The translations under genes were made by a program, and so were the position numbers. Shown piece after piece: positions 32,485 through 42,207 of a stretch of 64,000 bases of DNA. How positions within the stretch are numbered: the first letter of the stretch is position 1; each line of letters begins with the position of its first letter. The stretch is from Nocardia rosealba (lineage in GTDB: Bacteria; Actinomycetota; Actinomycetes; Mycobacteriales; Mycobacteriaceae): assembly GCF_020216065.1 (NCBI RefSeq), contig NZ_JAIWNA010000002.1, forward strand, positions 1,273,145 through 1,337,144, given 5' to 3'. The notes beneath the pieces are model-generated. The model worked only from the letters and a program-made list of their open reading frames with translations. It was not told where the DNA came from and made no database searches.

Positions 32485-33369
32485 TTGTTCGGGCGGACCA
32501 CATCGCGAGCCGGGCACGGCCATTCCACCGACGCCGAGCCACCCGCGCAGCCACGCACAGCGGGCGCGGTGCTGCGCCGCAACTTCGCCGACACGGTGCT
32601 GTCGGCGCTGGCCACCTTCGGCCGCGCCCTGCGCATGGGCACCTCGGCCGTTCGGATCGGTGCGAACGATGCCGTGCGCCTGCGGTTTCCGGTGCACGAG
32701 GCCTTGGAACAGGCCTGGTTCCTGGTGAAGGTGACCGCGATTCCGGCCGTGCTGATGGCCGTGCCGTTCGGGGTGATCCTGTCCACCCAGGTCGGCAATA
32801 TCGTCTCCCAACTCGGCGCCGACTCGATGATCGGCGCCGCGGGCGGGTTGGGGGTGATCAAACAGGGCGCGCCGATGGCCGCGGGCATTCTGCTCGGTGG
32901 GGCGGGCGCCGCCGCGATCGCCGCCGACCTCGGTGCGCGCACCGTGCGCGAGGAGGTCGACGCCATGCGCGTGATGGGCGTGGATCCGGTACAGCGCCTG
33001 GTCGTTCCGCGCATCGCCGCCATGATGCTGATCGCGCCGCTGCTCGACGTGCTCATCATCGTCGTCGGGATCGCCGCCGGATACGGCGTAGCGGTCACGG
33101 CCCTCGACGTGACGCCGGGCAGCTATTGGGACTCCTTCGGCGCGTTCACCACCTCGCTCGATGTGTGGGTGTCGCTGGTGAAGTCGCTGATGTTCGGGTT
33201 CCTCGTGGTGGTGATCGCCTGTCAGCGCGGGCTGGAGGCACGGGGTGGACCACGCGGGGTGGCCGACGGTGTCAACGCCGCGGTGGTGATGTCGGTCGCG
33301 GCGATCACTGTGCTCAATACCGTTGTCACCCAGGTGGTCACGGTCTTCGTTCCACTGCGGGCGGCCTGA
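32485..33369 (+). CDS. yrbEA: YrbEA (MlaE-type) permease of Mce importer
   Basis: 294 residues starting at a TTG with AAGGGGG upstream. It has five to six membrane helices and the MlaE-family loop EEVDAMRVMGVDPVQRLVVPR, which couples to the ATPase. With YrbEB it forms the inner-membrane permease of an Mce ABC-type lipid importer. The energising ATPase (MceG/Mkl) is not encoded here, as is usual. It opens an eight-gene operon plus one accessory gene, all overlapping or closely spaced. Confidence 0.92.
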   Translation: MFGRTTSRAGHGHSTDAEPPAQPRTAGAVLRRNFADTVLSALATFGRALRMGTSAVRIGANDAVRLRFPVHEALEQAWFLVKVTAIPAVLMAVPFGVILSTQVGNIVSQLGADSMIGAAGGLGVIKQGAPMAAGILLGGAGAAAIAADLGARTVREEVDAMRVMGVDPVQRLVVPRIAAMMLIAPLLDVLIIVVGIAAGYGVAVTALDVTPGSYWDSFGAFTTSLDVWVSLVKSLMFGFLVVVIACQRGLEARGGPRGVADGVNAAVVMSVAAITVLNTVVTQVVTVFVPLRAA

Positions 33370-34232
33370 TGACCGCGAGCCCGTATCTGCCGTTCGGAGT
33401 GCGCTGGATCGGCCGGCTGCGCCGCCGCATCGGCCCGGTGCGCCCCGTGGAGTCGCTCGGGTTCGTGATCGGGTTCTGCTGGCAGGTGGTGTCGTCGGTG
33501 CCGTACACCCTCGCGCACTACCGGCGCCAGACACTCACCGCGATCACCGATATGACCTGGGGGCGTGGTTCGGTGATCGTCGGCGGCGGGGTGGTGCCGC
33601 TGATGTTGCTCATGGGCGCGGCTATGGGTGCCTCCATCGGCATCGAGGCCCATCACGCCCTCGACGCGCTGGCACTCGGTCAGCTCAGCGGGCTCATCTC
33701 CGCGTTCGGGGTGACCCGGGAGCTGGCACCGATCGCGGCCGGGGTGGGTTTCGCCGCGCAGGCGGGCTGCCGGATGACGGCGGAGATCGGGTCGATGCGG
33801 ATCTCGGAGGAGATCGACGCGCTCGAATCGATGGGGATCCGGTCGGTGCCGTTCGTGGTGACCACCCGGGTGGTGGCCGGGATCGTCGCGGTGGCACCGG
33901 CTTTCGTGGTGGCCCTGATCCTGAGCTATCTGTCGTGTCAGCTGATCGTGACATCGATCCACGATGTGCCGACCGGCACCTACGACCACTACTTCGACCA
34001 GTTCGTCCTCGGCTGGGATGTGTTCGCCGCGACCGTGAAGGTGGTGGTGTTCGCCGTCGCGGTGGTCCTGATCCATTGCTACCAGGGCTATTTCGCGGTC
34101 GGCGGGCCCGAAGGTGTCGGTATCGGTTCGGGGCGGGCCATCCGCGCCAGCCTGGTGGCGATCATCGCGCTCGACATGGTGGCCACCGTCGTCCTGTGGG
34201 GCTGGCGCTCCCCGATCACGTTCACGGGGTGA
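33369..34232 (+). CDS. yrbEB: YrbEB (MlaE-type) permease of Mce importer
   Basis: 287 residues; the ATG overlaps the yrbEA stop (TGATG). It has multiple membrane helices and the conserved EEIDALESMGIRSVPFVVTTR loop near the middle. It pairs with YrbEA in the permease. Confidence 0.92.
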   Translation: MTASPYLPFGVRWIGRLRRRIGPVRPVESLGFVIGFCWQVVSSVPYTLAHYRRQTLTAITDMTWGRGSVIVGGGVVPLMLLMGAAMGASIGIEAHHALDALALGQLSGLISAFGVTRELAPIAAGVGFAAQAGCRMTAEIGSMRISEEIDALESMGIRSVPFVVTTRVVAGIVAVAPAFVVALILSYLSCQLIVTSIHDVPTGTYDHYFDQFVLGWDVFAATVKVVVFAVAVVLIHCYQGYFAVGGPEGVGIGSGRAIRASLVAIIALDMVATVVLWGWRSPITFTG

Positions 34233-34237
34233 CGCGG

Positions 34238-35275
34238 ATGCCTCCGTACACACTTCCCGGGACCGAGGTGGGGCCGTTGCGTGCCCGCGTCCTCGGTATC
34301 TGCGCGATCCTGGTCGCGCTGGCGAGCACGCTGGCCTGGCAGGTGTGGCCGGAATCTCTTGCCGCCGAGCAGATCCGGGTGACGTTGCGGACCGAGCGGG
34401 TCGGTGCGGGCATCGCCCCCGGCACCGATGTCCGTCTCGACGGGGTGCGGATCGGCACGGTCGAGGCCATCACGCCGGCCGGGCGGGGGCGCGAGCACCT
34501 CACCCTGGTGCTCGACCGGCCGCAGTTGTTCGGGCTCACCGACACCGTCGATGTCGAGTTCGCGCCCGGCAATCTGTTCGGCATCAGCGCGCTGAATCTC
34601 GTCGCGCGGCCCGGTGGCACCGAGCTCGGGAACGGTGCCTCGGTCGACCTCGACGACGGACGCGTCCGCGACGCCACGCTGGCGGCGCTGCTGCGCTCGA
34701 CCGGCGGACTCGTCGAGCAGGTACTCACCCCGAAACTGGCCGAGCTGCTGCACACCATCGCGGGCGACCTGCGTGCGTTCACCCCGCTGCTGGAGGCGCT
34801 CGGTGCCACTCTGCGCGCCTACGCCGACACCCGCGAACTGCCGCCGTCGGAGCTGGCGAGTTCCTTCGGTTCGGTGCTGGCCGGTATGCCGCCGATGCTG
34901 ACCGGCGCCGTCGACGTGCTCGAAGCCGCCTACACCAACGAGTACCTGCGCTCACCGGCGAACATCGCACGATTCGGGCAGTTCTGGGGCGATATGCAAT
35001 ATCAGCTCCTGCCTGCCGTCACCGCGCTGATGACCACCGCGCGAACACATTTCGGCGACATGATGCCGATGGCCACGCTCCTGCTCGACGAGGTGACCGC
35101 GACCATGGGTCCACCGGGACGTTCGGCGGATCAGCTCGCCACGCTGCTCGAACGCCTCGGCGCCGCGTTCCGGGACACCCCCGACGGCCCCGTGCTCCGG
35201 GTTTCGGTCGAACTCGACACCGTGCCCGGGCTGGCCGGACCGCTGGCCGCCCTGCTGCCGAACGGAGGCCGCTGA
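34238..35275 (+). CDS. mceA: MceA-family substrate-binding protein
   Basis: 345 residues: one N-terminal membrane anchor (about 14-33), then an MlaD/Mce domain (about 45-120, including GIAPGTDVRLDGVRIGTVE) and a helical tail domain. It is shorter than well-studied MceA proteins of about 400 or more residues. It probably forms part of the tube that carries lipids across the cell envelope. The ATG at 34238 is preferred for its GGGGTG ribosome site; a GTG at 34229 overlapping the yrbEB stop is the alternative. Confidence 0.88.
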   Translation: MPPYTLPGTEVGPLRARVLGICAILVALASTLAWQVWPESLAAEQIRVTLRTERVGAGIAPGTDVRLDGVRIGTVEAITPAGRGREHLTLVLDRPQLFGLTDTVDVEFAPGNLFGISALNLVARPGGTELGNGASVDLDDGRVRDATLAALLRSTGGLVEQVLTPKLAELLHTIAGDLRAFTPLLEALGATLRAYADTRELPPSELASSFGSVLAGMPPMLTGAVDVLEAAYTNEYLRSPANIARFGQFWGDMQYQLLPAVTALMTTARTHFGDMMPMATLLLDEVTATMGPPGRSADQLATLLERLGAAFRDTPDGPVLRVSVELDTVPGLAGPLAALLPNGGR

Positions 35276-36276
35276 TGAGAACTCGCGGACTCGCCGTGCG
35301 GGTGGCGATCGCACTGACGCTCACCGCCGTCGCGCTGGCCGGGATCTTCCGGTTGATCGAGCGACCGGTGCGCGGCGACACCGAGTCCTTCACCGCGCTG
35401 TTCACCGATGCCAACGGATTGCGCACGGGCGACGATGTGCGGTTGCACGGTGTCACGGTCGGCAAGGTGTCGGGGATCGAGCTCGACGGCGCCCTGGCCC
35501 GCGTCCGGTTCACCGTGCTGCGTGCGCACCCGGTCGACACCGCCGCCACGATCGCCGTCCGGTACCAGAACCTCACCGGCTTCCGCTATCTCGAGCTCGT
35601 CGCGCCGCAGCGGCCGAGCACACCGCGCGCGCCCGAGCAGGTGTTCGGGACCGCCGAAACCGTTTCCTCGTTCGACATCACCACGCTGTTCAAGGGTTTG
35701 CAGCCGGTGCTCGCGCAGCTGTCCACCGAGGAGATCAACCGGTTCACCACCAGTCTGCTCGCTGTGATCCAGGGTGACGGCGCCGGTCTGGGTCCCGCGC
35801 TCGATGCGGTCGACACCCTCAGCCGCTACGCCTCCGACCGGCAGGTCGTGCTGTCGACGCTGGTGCGCAATCTGGCCGTGATCGCGGAGCGCCTGGGCGG
35901 TAAGTCGGCGCAGGCGGTGCGGATGCTGACCAACCTCACGGGCTTGTTCACGGCCATCGCCGAGAAGCTGCCGGGTCTGGTCGATTTCTCCGTCGCCATT
36001 CCCCCGGTGCTGCAACCGATCCGGTCGATGCTGACCGCGGCGGGCATCACCGGTGACGAGGGCAGCGATCTGGACCTGGTGTTGCGCAATGCTTTTCCCG
36101 ACCCACAGGTGGCGGCCGAGGTCTTCGCCGGGCTGCCGGGGCTGCTCCGGACCATGGCGGCCACCGTGCCCGCGAACGGGCGGGTAGGCACGTGCACCCA
36201 TGGGGTCGCGGAGGCGCCGGAGCCGTTGCGTGTGCTGTTCGACGGGCAGGGGGTGACGCTGTGCCGCACCCGATGA
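35275..36276 (+). CDS. mceB: MceB-family protein
   Basis: 333 residues, ATG overlapping the mceA stop. It has an N-terminal anchor (about 8-24), an Mce domain with DANGLRTGDDVRLHGVTVGKV (about 44-64), a helical region, and a C-terminal cysteine pair (GTCTHG and TLCRTR). It is a component of the hexameric Mce tube. Confidence 0.9.
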   Translation: MRTRGLAVRVAIALTLTAVALAGIFRLIERPVRGDTESFTALFTDANGLRTGDDVRLHGVTVGKVSGIELDGALARVRFTVLRAHPVDTAATIAVRYQNLTGFRYLELVAPQRPSTPRAPEQVFGTAETVSSFDITTLFKGLQPVLAQLSTEEINRFTTSLLAVIQGDGAGLGPALDAVDTLSRYASDRQVVLSTLVRNLAVIAERLGGKSAQAVRMLTNLTGLFTAIAEKLPGLVDFSVAIPPVLQPIRSMLTAAGITGDEGSDLDLVLRNAFPDPQVAAEVFAGLPGLLRTMAATVPANGRVGTCTHGVAEAPEPLRVLFDGQGVTLCRTR

Positions 36277-37283
36277 CACGACTGCGGGCCTTGTTCGGTC
36301 GGCCCACCGACGGGAGGGCCGGTGACCTGCGCTGGGGGCTGGCCGGGGTGTGCGGTGCCGTGCTGCTCATGATCGCGCTGGGTGTGGTCGCGGTAGTCGG
36401 GACGGAGGCTGAACGGGTGTACCACGCCGAACTGGCCGACGCGGGGGCCCTGCGTGCGGGCGACGATGTGCGGATCGCGGGGATCGGTGTCGGCCGGGTA
36501 CGGACCCTGGACCTGCTGGCGGATCGGGTGCGGATGACGTTCACCGTGCGCGAGGACGTCGCCGTCGGCGATCAGACGATCCTGGAGATCCGCATGCTGA
36601 CGGTGGTCGGCGGCTACTACGTCGCCCTGCGACCGGCGGGCACCACTGCGCTCGGTTCGGCCGTGATCCCCCGGGAGCGAGTGATCCTGCCCTACAACCT
36701 CACCGAGGTCTTCCAGGACGCGGTGCGACCCGTGCGCGAGATCGACGGCGCGGTGCTGCGACAGAACCTGGCCGCCCTGTCCACCTCGTTCGACGACAGT
36801 CCCGACGCTTTCCGCGCGGCGCTGCGGGCAGCCGGTGACCTCGTGGCAGTGCTGAACACCCAGAACGCCGACATCTCCCGCGCGCTCGCCTTCGCCGACG
36901 AGTACCTCACCGCGCTGAACGGGAGTTCACAGGTGCTCGCCCAATTGGTGCGCAACCTGCACACCCTGGAAACGCTGGTGCAGACCAACAAGGCCATCGT
37001 GAGCCAGGCTCTGGGCGACCTGTCCGATGTGCTGCGCAAGGCGTCCCCGCTCGGCCGGGCCTGGGACCGCGACCTGCGGGCCCGTGCGCAACCGCTCGCC
37101 GACGCCGTCGCGGGTCTGGAAAACCTCGGCACGCACCTGGGTTCGCTCTTCGAAGCACTGGTGGCGCTGGAACAGCGATTGACGCCGCTGCTCGCCGGTG
37201 GCGACGGGGTGAGCGTCGACCATTCGGCGGTGACGATCGTGCCGGAGCGTATCTGTGTGCCGGTGCCGGGAGGTGGGTGCTGA
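36273..37283 (+). CDS. mceC: MceC-family protein
   Basis: 336 residues, overlapping mceB by ATGA. It has an anchor at about 21-43, an Mce domain with ALRAGDDVRIAGIGVGRVR, and a long helical region with ADEYLTALNGSSQVLAQLVRN. A C-terminal Cys pair (RICVPVPGGGC) is present. A GTG four codons earlier is also possible. Confidence 0.9.
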   Translation: MTRLRALFGRPTDGRAGDLRWGLAGVCGAVLLMIALGVVAVVGTEAERVYHAELADAGALRAGDDVRIAGIGVGRVRTLDLLADRVRMTFTVREDVAVGDQTILEIRMLTVVGGYYVALRPAGTTALGSAVIPRERVILPYNLTEVFQDAVRPVREIDGAVLRQNLAALSTSFDDSPDAFRAALRAAGDLVAVLNTQNADISRALAFADEYLTALNGSSQVLAQLVRNLHTLETLVQTNKAIVSQALGDLSDVLRKASPLGRAWDRDLRARAQPLADAVAGLENLGTHLGSLFEALVALEQRLTPLLAGGDGVSVDHSAVTIVPERICVPVPGGGC

Positions 37284-38386
37284 TGGTGACCCGCCTGCTC
37301 GGTTCGCGCGGGTTCATGTCCACGGCGGTGGTGCTTGTCGTCGTCCTCGCGGGCGCGGCGGCACTACAGCTGTCACGACCCGCGCCGCCGGTGCACACCT
37401 ACTGCGCGGACATGCCCGACAGCATCGGGCTCTACCGGGGCAGCTCCGTCACCGTGCTCGGCATCCCGGTCGGTGAGGTCACCGGCATCGAGCCACACGG
37501 CGCCTCGGCGCGGGTGCGGTTCACGGTGCGCGCCGATCGCCGGCTGCCCCTGGATGTGGGCGCGGTGACCGTCAGCGACACCCTGGTGGCCGATCGCCAT
37601 CTCGCTCTCGTCGGCGACGAACCGGCTACCGGCGGCTGGGAGCCGGGCACGTGCATCACCAGAACACTGACACCGCTGAGTCTTTCGGAAACTTTCGACG
37701 CGCTCGCCGGGCTGGCCGACGAACTGAACGCCACCGACGATCCCGCGCAGCGCACCGCTCTCGGCTCGGGGTTGTCGGCGCTCGATCGGGCGACCGCGGG
37801 CACCGGCGACGACATCAACGCGGTCCTGCACCAGCTCGGCCGGGCACTGGCCGCCCCCGATGCCGCGATCGGGCATCTCGGCAGTCTCATCGATGCCCTC
37901 ACCGAGCTGGTACGACACGCCCGCAACGGGTGGGACACCGTGCGGGCGATGACGATCGAACTGCCGCGGACGTTCAACGACATCGTCACCATCGCGTTCC
38001 CGCCGATCATCGACATCGTCACGTACCTGATCCAGGTGCTGCCCCAGCTCAACGACGTGATGATGATGATCGGCACGCCGGCGGTCCGTGCGCTCGACAA
38101 GATCGCCGACCTACCCGCACTGCTGACGGCGGGATTCGGCTCGGTTGCCGAGGTCATCCGGCTCACCCCCGCTCTCACCTCGGGCTTCGCCGCGAGTATC
38201 GATCCGGACAGCGGGCGCCCCACCATCGGATACGCGCCCCCGAAACTGGCTGTGCCCCAAGCGGACTCACCACACGTCTGTGCGGCAATCCAGGCGGTCA
38301 CCGGGCGACCGTGTGCTCTCGCGCCGGACGGCACGGTCGCCCTGCCCGCGCTTCCGGCCCTGCTCGCGGCGGTGAGTGCGCGATGA
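37283..38386 (+). CDS. mceD: MceD-family protein
   Basis: 367 residues starting at the ATG that overlaps the mceC stop (TGATG). It has an anchor at about 12-28, an Mce domain with LYRGSSVTVLGIPVGEVTGI, and a helical domain with amphipathic stretches. A pair of cysteines near the end (PHVCAAIQAVTGRPCAL) is typical of this subgroup. Confidence 0.9.
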   Translation: MVTRLLGSRGFMSTAVVLVVVLAGAAALQLSRPAPPVHTYCADMPDSIGLYRGSSVTVLGIPVGEVTGIEPHGASARVRFTVRADRRLPLDVGAVTVSDTLVADRHLALVGDEPATGGWEPGTCITRTLTPLSLSETFDALAGLADELNATDDPAQRTALGSGLSALDRATAGTGDDINAVLHQLGRALAAPDAAIGHLGSLIDALTELVRHARNGWDTVRAMTIELPRTFNDIVTIAFPPIIDIVTYLIQVLPQLNDVMMMIGTPAVRALDKIADLPALLTAGFGSVAEVIRLTPALTSGFAASIDPDSGRPTIGYAPPKLAVPQADSPHVCAAIQAVTGRPCALAPDGTVALPALPALLAAVSAR

Positions 38387-39435
38387 AGTCGACGACGTGC
38401 CGGGTGCGGAACCAGCTTCCACTCAGGAGGCGCGGTCGGCTCCGACACCTGCTCCTGATCGTCGTAACCTGCACCCTGCTCGGATGCGGAACGGCTCTGC
38501 CGGGCACCGGCGAACCCACCTATCGGCTGCACATCGAATTCGCCAGTGTCCTCAACCTGCCGCAGGGCGCGAAGGTGATCGCCGACGGTGTCCGCGTGGG
38601 CAAGCTCTCTTCGGTCACTCTCAGCGAGAAGGGCTATGCCACAGCGGAAGTCGACATCGACGACGCGGTTCGACTGCCGGTTGGCACCACGGCCGAGCTA
38701 CGCCAGAACACCCCGCTTGGCGACGTGCACATCGCGCTCACCGAACCGCGCGAACCCACCACCGGCACACTGGGACCGGGCGCGACGATCCCGCTGGCCG
38801 ACACCGCCCGCGCCCCGGCCATCGAGGACATTCTCGCCACCCTGTCGGTGTTCATCGGCACCGGCGCGGTCACCGATCTGCAGGACATCGTCACCACGAT
38901 GAACGGGGTGCTGCCCGCCGATCCGCGCGACACCGCCCGCCTCTCCGAAACCCTCGGGACAGACCTGTCGGACCTGGCCGACCACCTCGACTCGGTCGAC
39001 GCGGTCCTCGACGGTCTCGGTGCCACCCTCGACGACGGCGTCCTCGACAACGCCCCGGTGCTGGCCGAGCTGCTCACGCCCTACGGCGTCACCCAGACCA
39101 CCGATGCGATCAACGCCCAGATCGGCGTCATCTTCGTCCTCACCGCGCTCGGCCCGGTCGCGCCGAGCGCCGCCTGGCTCGGGCCGCTGCTCGGTTCGCT
39201 CGACGCCACGACCGCCGCGGTGGTGCCGATGCTGTTCGGCAGCAGGCCACTCGACACTTCGTCACCGTCGAACCTGAAGACGCTGGTCGACCTGATCCAC
39301 ACCAAGGTGCTGCCCTTCGCCCAACGCGGGCCGAAGGTCGACGTGGTCGACATCGGGGTCACGGGGGCGATGGGTACCGACGAGCAGACCGCGCGGATCG
39401 TCGATCTGCTGCGGATGATCGGAGCCGTCCGATGA
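38383..39435 (+). CDS. mceE: MceE-family lipoprotein
   Basis: 350 residues with a lipobox LLGC at about 32-35 after a basic, hydrophobic leader, so it is lipid-anchored like LprK-type MceE proteins. The Mce domain includes NLPQGAKVIADGVRVGKLSS (about 58-77). Its ATG overlaps the mceD stop. Confidence 0.92.
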   Translation: MKSTTCRVRNQLPLRRRGRLRHLLLIVVTCTLLGCGTALPGTGEPTYRLHIEFASVLNLPQGAKVIADGVRVGKLSSVTLSEKGYATAEVDIDDAVRLPVGTTAELRQNTPLGDVHIALTEPREPTTGTLGPGATIPLADTARAPAIEDILATLSVFIGTGAVTDLQDIVTTMNGVLPADPRDTARLSETLGTDLSDLADHLDSVDAVLDGLGATLDDGVLDNAPVLAELLTPYGVTQTTDAINAQIGVIFVLTALGPVAPSAAWLGPLLGSLDATTAAVVPMLFGSRPLDTSSPSNLKTLVDLIHTKVLPFAQRGPKVDVVDIGVTGAMGTDEQTARIVDLLRMIGAVR

Positions 39436-40385
39436 ATACCCGTGCCGCACTGTCGCTGTCGGCCATCGCGGCCGTGCTGGTCCTCGGCGTCGCGTACATG
39501 ACGTTCGGGGTACTGAACATCGATCCGCGCCGCGACTACCTCGCCGTCGAGCTGGAGCTGAGCACCTCGGGTGGACTCGGTCCCGGCGCGCCGGTGCTGC
39601 TGAACGGGATCGCGGTGGGCCGGGCCGAGTCGGTGCGCAAACAGGCGAGCGGGGTGCTCGTCGCCTTGCGGATCGACGAGCGGTACCCGATTCCCGTGTC
39701 GAGCCGGATCCGCGTGGAACAGCTCTCGGCACTCGGCGAGCCCTACATCGGTTTCGACCCCATCGACGACGCCGGGCCGTATCTCACCGACGGACAACAC
39801 ATTCCGGCGCACCGGGTGCCCGCGCCGATGACCATCACCACCCTGTCCACCCGGCTGATCGACCTGCTCGATCAGATCCGCCCCGAGGTGATGGCAGGCC
39901 TGGTCGACACCTTCGACCGCGCCCTCGCCGACACCGAGGCGACCATGCAGACCCTGCGCCGCTCCACCACGTTGCTGGCGGCGACGCTGCTCAGCCGCAC
40001 CGATCGGCTGCGTCAGCTGTTCGCCGACCTGCAATTCCTCGGCGCCGATATCGACTGGATGGGGCCGTCACTCGGCACAGCGGGCCCGCTGTTCGGCGAG
40101 TTCGGCATCACCCTCAGTGCCATCGTGCAGTCCGGGTCGGCGCTGGTCGACAGCCGCCCGGTCGCCGACTACTTCTCCGGCAGCGGGGTGCTGGTGTTCG
40201 TACGCGAACTCGAGGCCCTGCTCGCGAAGATCGGGCCGAGCGCCGCGGCCTTGGGCCCGATGCTGCAACCGGTGGTGCGCGACGCGGTGGCCACCGCACC
40301 CGATCTCGACCTCGGCGCCCTGCTCGACCAGGCCCTGCACGGCCTCGGCGACGACACGGTGCATCTGCGCATCGGCATCAAATAG
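39432..40385 (+). CDS. mceF: MceF-family protein
   Basis: 317 residues with an N-terminal anchor (about 7-26), an Mce domain with GLGPGAPVLLNGIAVGRAES and SSRIRVEQLSALGEPYIGF, then helices. It lacks the long Pro-rich C-terminal tail of many MceF proteins. Its ATG overlaps the mceE stop. Confidence 0.9.
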   Translation: MNTRAALSLSAIAAVLVLGVAYMTFGVLNIDPRRDYLAVELELSTSGGLGPGAPVLLNGIAVGRAESVRKQASGVLVALRIDERYPIPVSSRIRVEQLSALGEPYIGFDPIDDAGPYLTDGQHIPAHRVPAPMTITTLSTRLIDLLDQIRPEVMAGLVDTFDRALADTEATMQTLRRSTTLLAATLLSRTDRLRQLFADLQFLGADIDWMGPSLGTAGPLFGEFGITLSAIVQSGSALVDSRPVADYFSGSGVLVFVRELEALLAKIGPSAAALGPMLQPVVRDAVATAPDLDLGALLDQALHGLGDDTVHLRIGIK

Positions 40386-40406
40386 GCACGAAAGGACCGG
40401 CACCCC

Positions 40407-40985
40407 ATGACTGTTGACCTCGAGAACCGCCAGAACACCCCGGCCACCGGCGAACCCCGGCCACGTACCGTGTCGATCCGGCTGTCGAGCGTGCTCACCG
40501 GGTGCGCCGTCGCAGTGCTCGTGGTCGCGACCGCCACCTTCGGGATGCTGTATCTGTCCGCGCGCACCACCATCGCCGACCACGACCGGCGCACCGCCGA
40601 GGATCGCCGGGTCGAACAGGTCGCCCTCGACTACGCACTCGGGGCATCGACCATCGACTACCGCGACGCCAAGGCGTGGCTGGCCCGGCTCAAAACCGGG
40701 ACCACACCGCAGCTTTCGGGCAAGTTCGACGCGACAGCACCGCAACTCGAGCAGATCCTGCTGCCGCTGCAGTGGACCTCGACGGCGACACCGTTGTCGG
40801 CGGGCGTCGTGTCCGAATCCGGCGGGGTATACAAGGTGAACGCCTATCTCACCGTCAACTCCACCAGCGTGCAGAATCCCACCGGCACCCTCACCACCGT
40901 GGCCTACTCGCTCACGGTCGACCGCAATGCGGACTGGCAAATCGCCGATGTCGGTGGGCTGCAGAACGCCCTGCCGCTGAAGTGA
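40407..40985 (+). CDS. Mce-associated membrane protein
   Basis: 192 residues: an N-terminal cytoplasmic part, one membrane segment (about 29-52) and an extracytoplasmic domain with the Mam-type pattern of a helix followed by beta strands (YSLTVDRNADWQIADVGG). It closes the mce operon, 21 bp after mceF. Such proteins stabilise Mce complexes. The stop nearly touches the stop of the convergent P450 (one base between). Confidence 0.85.
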   Translation: MTVDLENRQNTPATGEPRPRTVSIRLSSVLTGCAVAVLVVATATFGMLYLSARTTIADHDRRTAEDRRVEQVALDYALGASTIDYRDAKAWLARLKTGTTPQLSGKFDATAPQLEQILLPLQWTSTATPLSAGVVSESGGVYKVNAYLTVNSTSVQNPTGTLTTVAYSLTVDRNADWQIADVGGLQNALPLK

Positions 40986-40986
40986 C

Positions 40987-42207
40987 CTACCTCGCCCGCA
41001 CCGACATCGGCAGCGTGGCGAAGCCGCGCACACTCACCGAGTGCACCCGTTCGGCGGCGGCGGTGTCGATCTCGTAGCCGCGGATGGAGGCGGCGATCTG
41101 CCCGAGGCCGATATTGGCCTCCATCCGCGCCAGGTGCGCGCCGAGGCAGAAGTGCACACCGAGACCGAAACTCAGCAGGGTCTGGGAGCTGTCGCGGCCG
41201 ATACGGTACTCGGCGGCGTTGTCGAAGACGTCCTCGTCGCGGTTGGCGGAGCCGAGCAGCAACAGCACCCGCTCCCCCGCCGCGATGGTGTGTTCACCGA
41301 ATTCGACATCCGCGAGGACACGGCGCACCAGGATCTGGGTCGAATTGTCGTAGCGCAGCGTCTCTTCGGTCCAGTCCGGCACGAGCGACGGGTCGGCCAG
41401 TGGTTTGGCGATCTCGTCGGGGAAGCGTGAACCCCAGAACATGGCGTTGCCGAGCAGTTTGGTCGTCGTCTCGTTGCCCGCGACGACCATCAGGATCAGG
41501 AAGCCGATGATCTCGGCGTCGGACAGGCGGGTGGTGCCCGCGTCGCCGTCGGTGATCTCGGCGTCCATCAGTACCGACACCAGATCTTCACCGGGGTTCT
41601 TGCGGCGCCCTTCGAGCAGGTCGCGGTAGTAACCGGTGAGTTCGAGATAGGCCATGATCGCGCCCTGCGGCACGTCGAGCACGCCTTCCTCACGATGCAG
41701 CAGCAGATCCGACTGGATGCGCAGATGGGCGCGGTCCGATTCGGGGACGCCGAGCATCTCCGAGACCACGTCCATCGGCAGCAGCCCGGCGAAGTCGCGG
41801 ATGTAGTCGAACTCGCCCAGTTGCAGGCACCGATCCCAGTGGCTGCGGGTGAGTTCGGCGATCCGTTCGCTCAGGTCGGCGAGCCTGCGCGGGGTGAAAC
41901 CCTTGGACACCAGTTTGCGGATGCGCGCGTGCTTGGGGTCGTCCATCGCCAGGAACGACATGGACCGGTGCGCTTCGGGACCGTAGGCGGTGGGGTCGAG
42001 CGAGACACCCCAGCTGTTGGACAGGCGGGCGCTGTCGCGCAGCGCCGCCCGCACATCGCGGTGCCGCGACAGCGCCCAGAAGTCCATCGACGCGTTGCGG
42101 TACACCGGTGCCTCCGCCCGCAGCCGGGCGTAGGTGGGGTACGGGTCCTCGTGGAAGGAGTAGTCGTACGGGTCGAACGGGATCGAGGTCTCCATGTCAA
42201 CGGTCAC
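40987..42207 (-). CDS. CYP123-family cytochrome P450
   Basis: 406 residues. The opening DPYDYSFHEDPYPTYARLRAEAPVYRN, MSFLAMDDPKHARIRKLVSKGFTPRR, LLPMDVVSEMLGVP, the I-helix MVVAGNETTTKLL, EETLRYDNSTQILVRR and the haem loop FGLGVHFCLGAHLARME match M. tuberculosis CYP123 (Rv0766c), a neighbour of CYP51 there. The substrate is unknown. The GTG at 42207 has GGAG seven bases upstream and overlaps the end of the preceding gene by 11 bp. It is last in the ferredoxin operon. Confidence 0.88.
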   Translation of the reverse strand: MTVDMETSIPFDPYDYSFHEDPYPTYARLRAEAPVYRNASMDFWALSRHRDVRAALRDSARLSNSWGVSLDPTAYGPEAHRSMSFLAMDDPKHARIRKLVSKGFTPRRLADLSERIAELTRSHWDRCLQLGEFDYIRDFAGLLPMDVVSEMLGVPESDRAHLRIQSDLLLHREEGVLDVPQGAIMAYLELTGYYRDLLEGRRKNPGEDLVSVLMDAEITDGDAGTTRLSDAEIIGFLILMVVAGNETTTKLLGNAMFWGSRFPDEIAKPLADPSLVPDWTEETLRYDNSTQILVRRVLADVEFGEHTIAAGERVLLLLGSANRDEDVFDNAAEYRIGRDSSQTLLSFGLGVHFCLGAHLARMEANIGLGQIAASIRGYEIDTAAAERVHSVSVRGFATLPMSVRAR

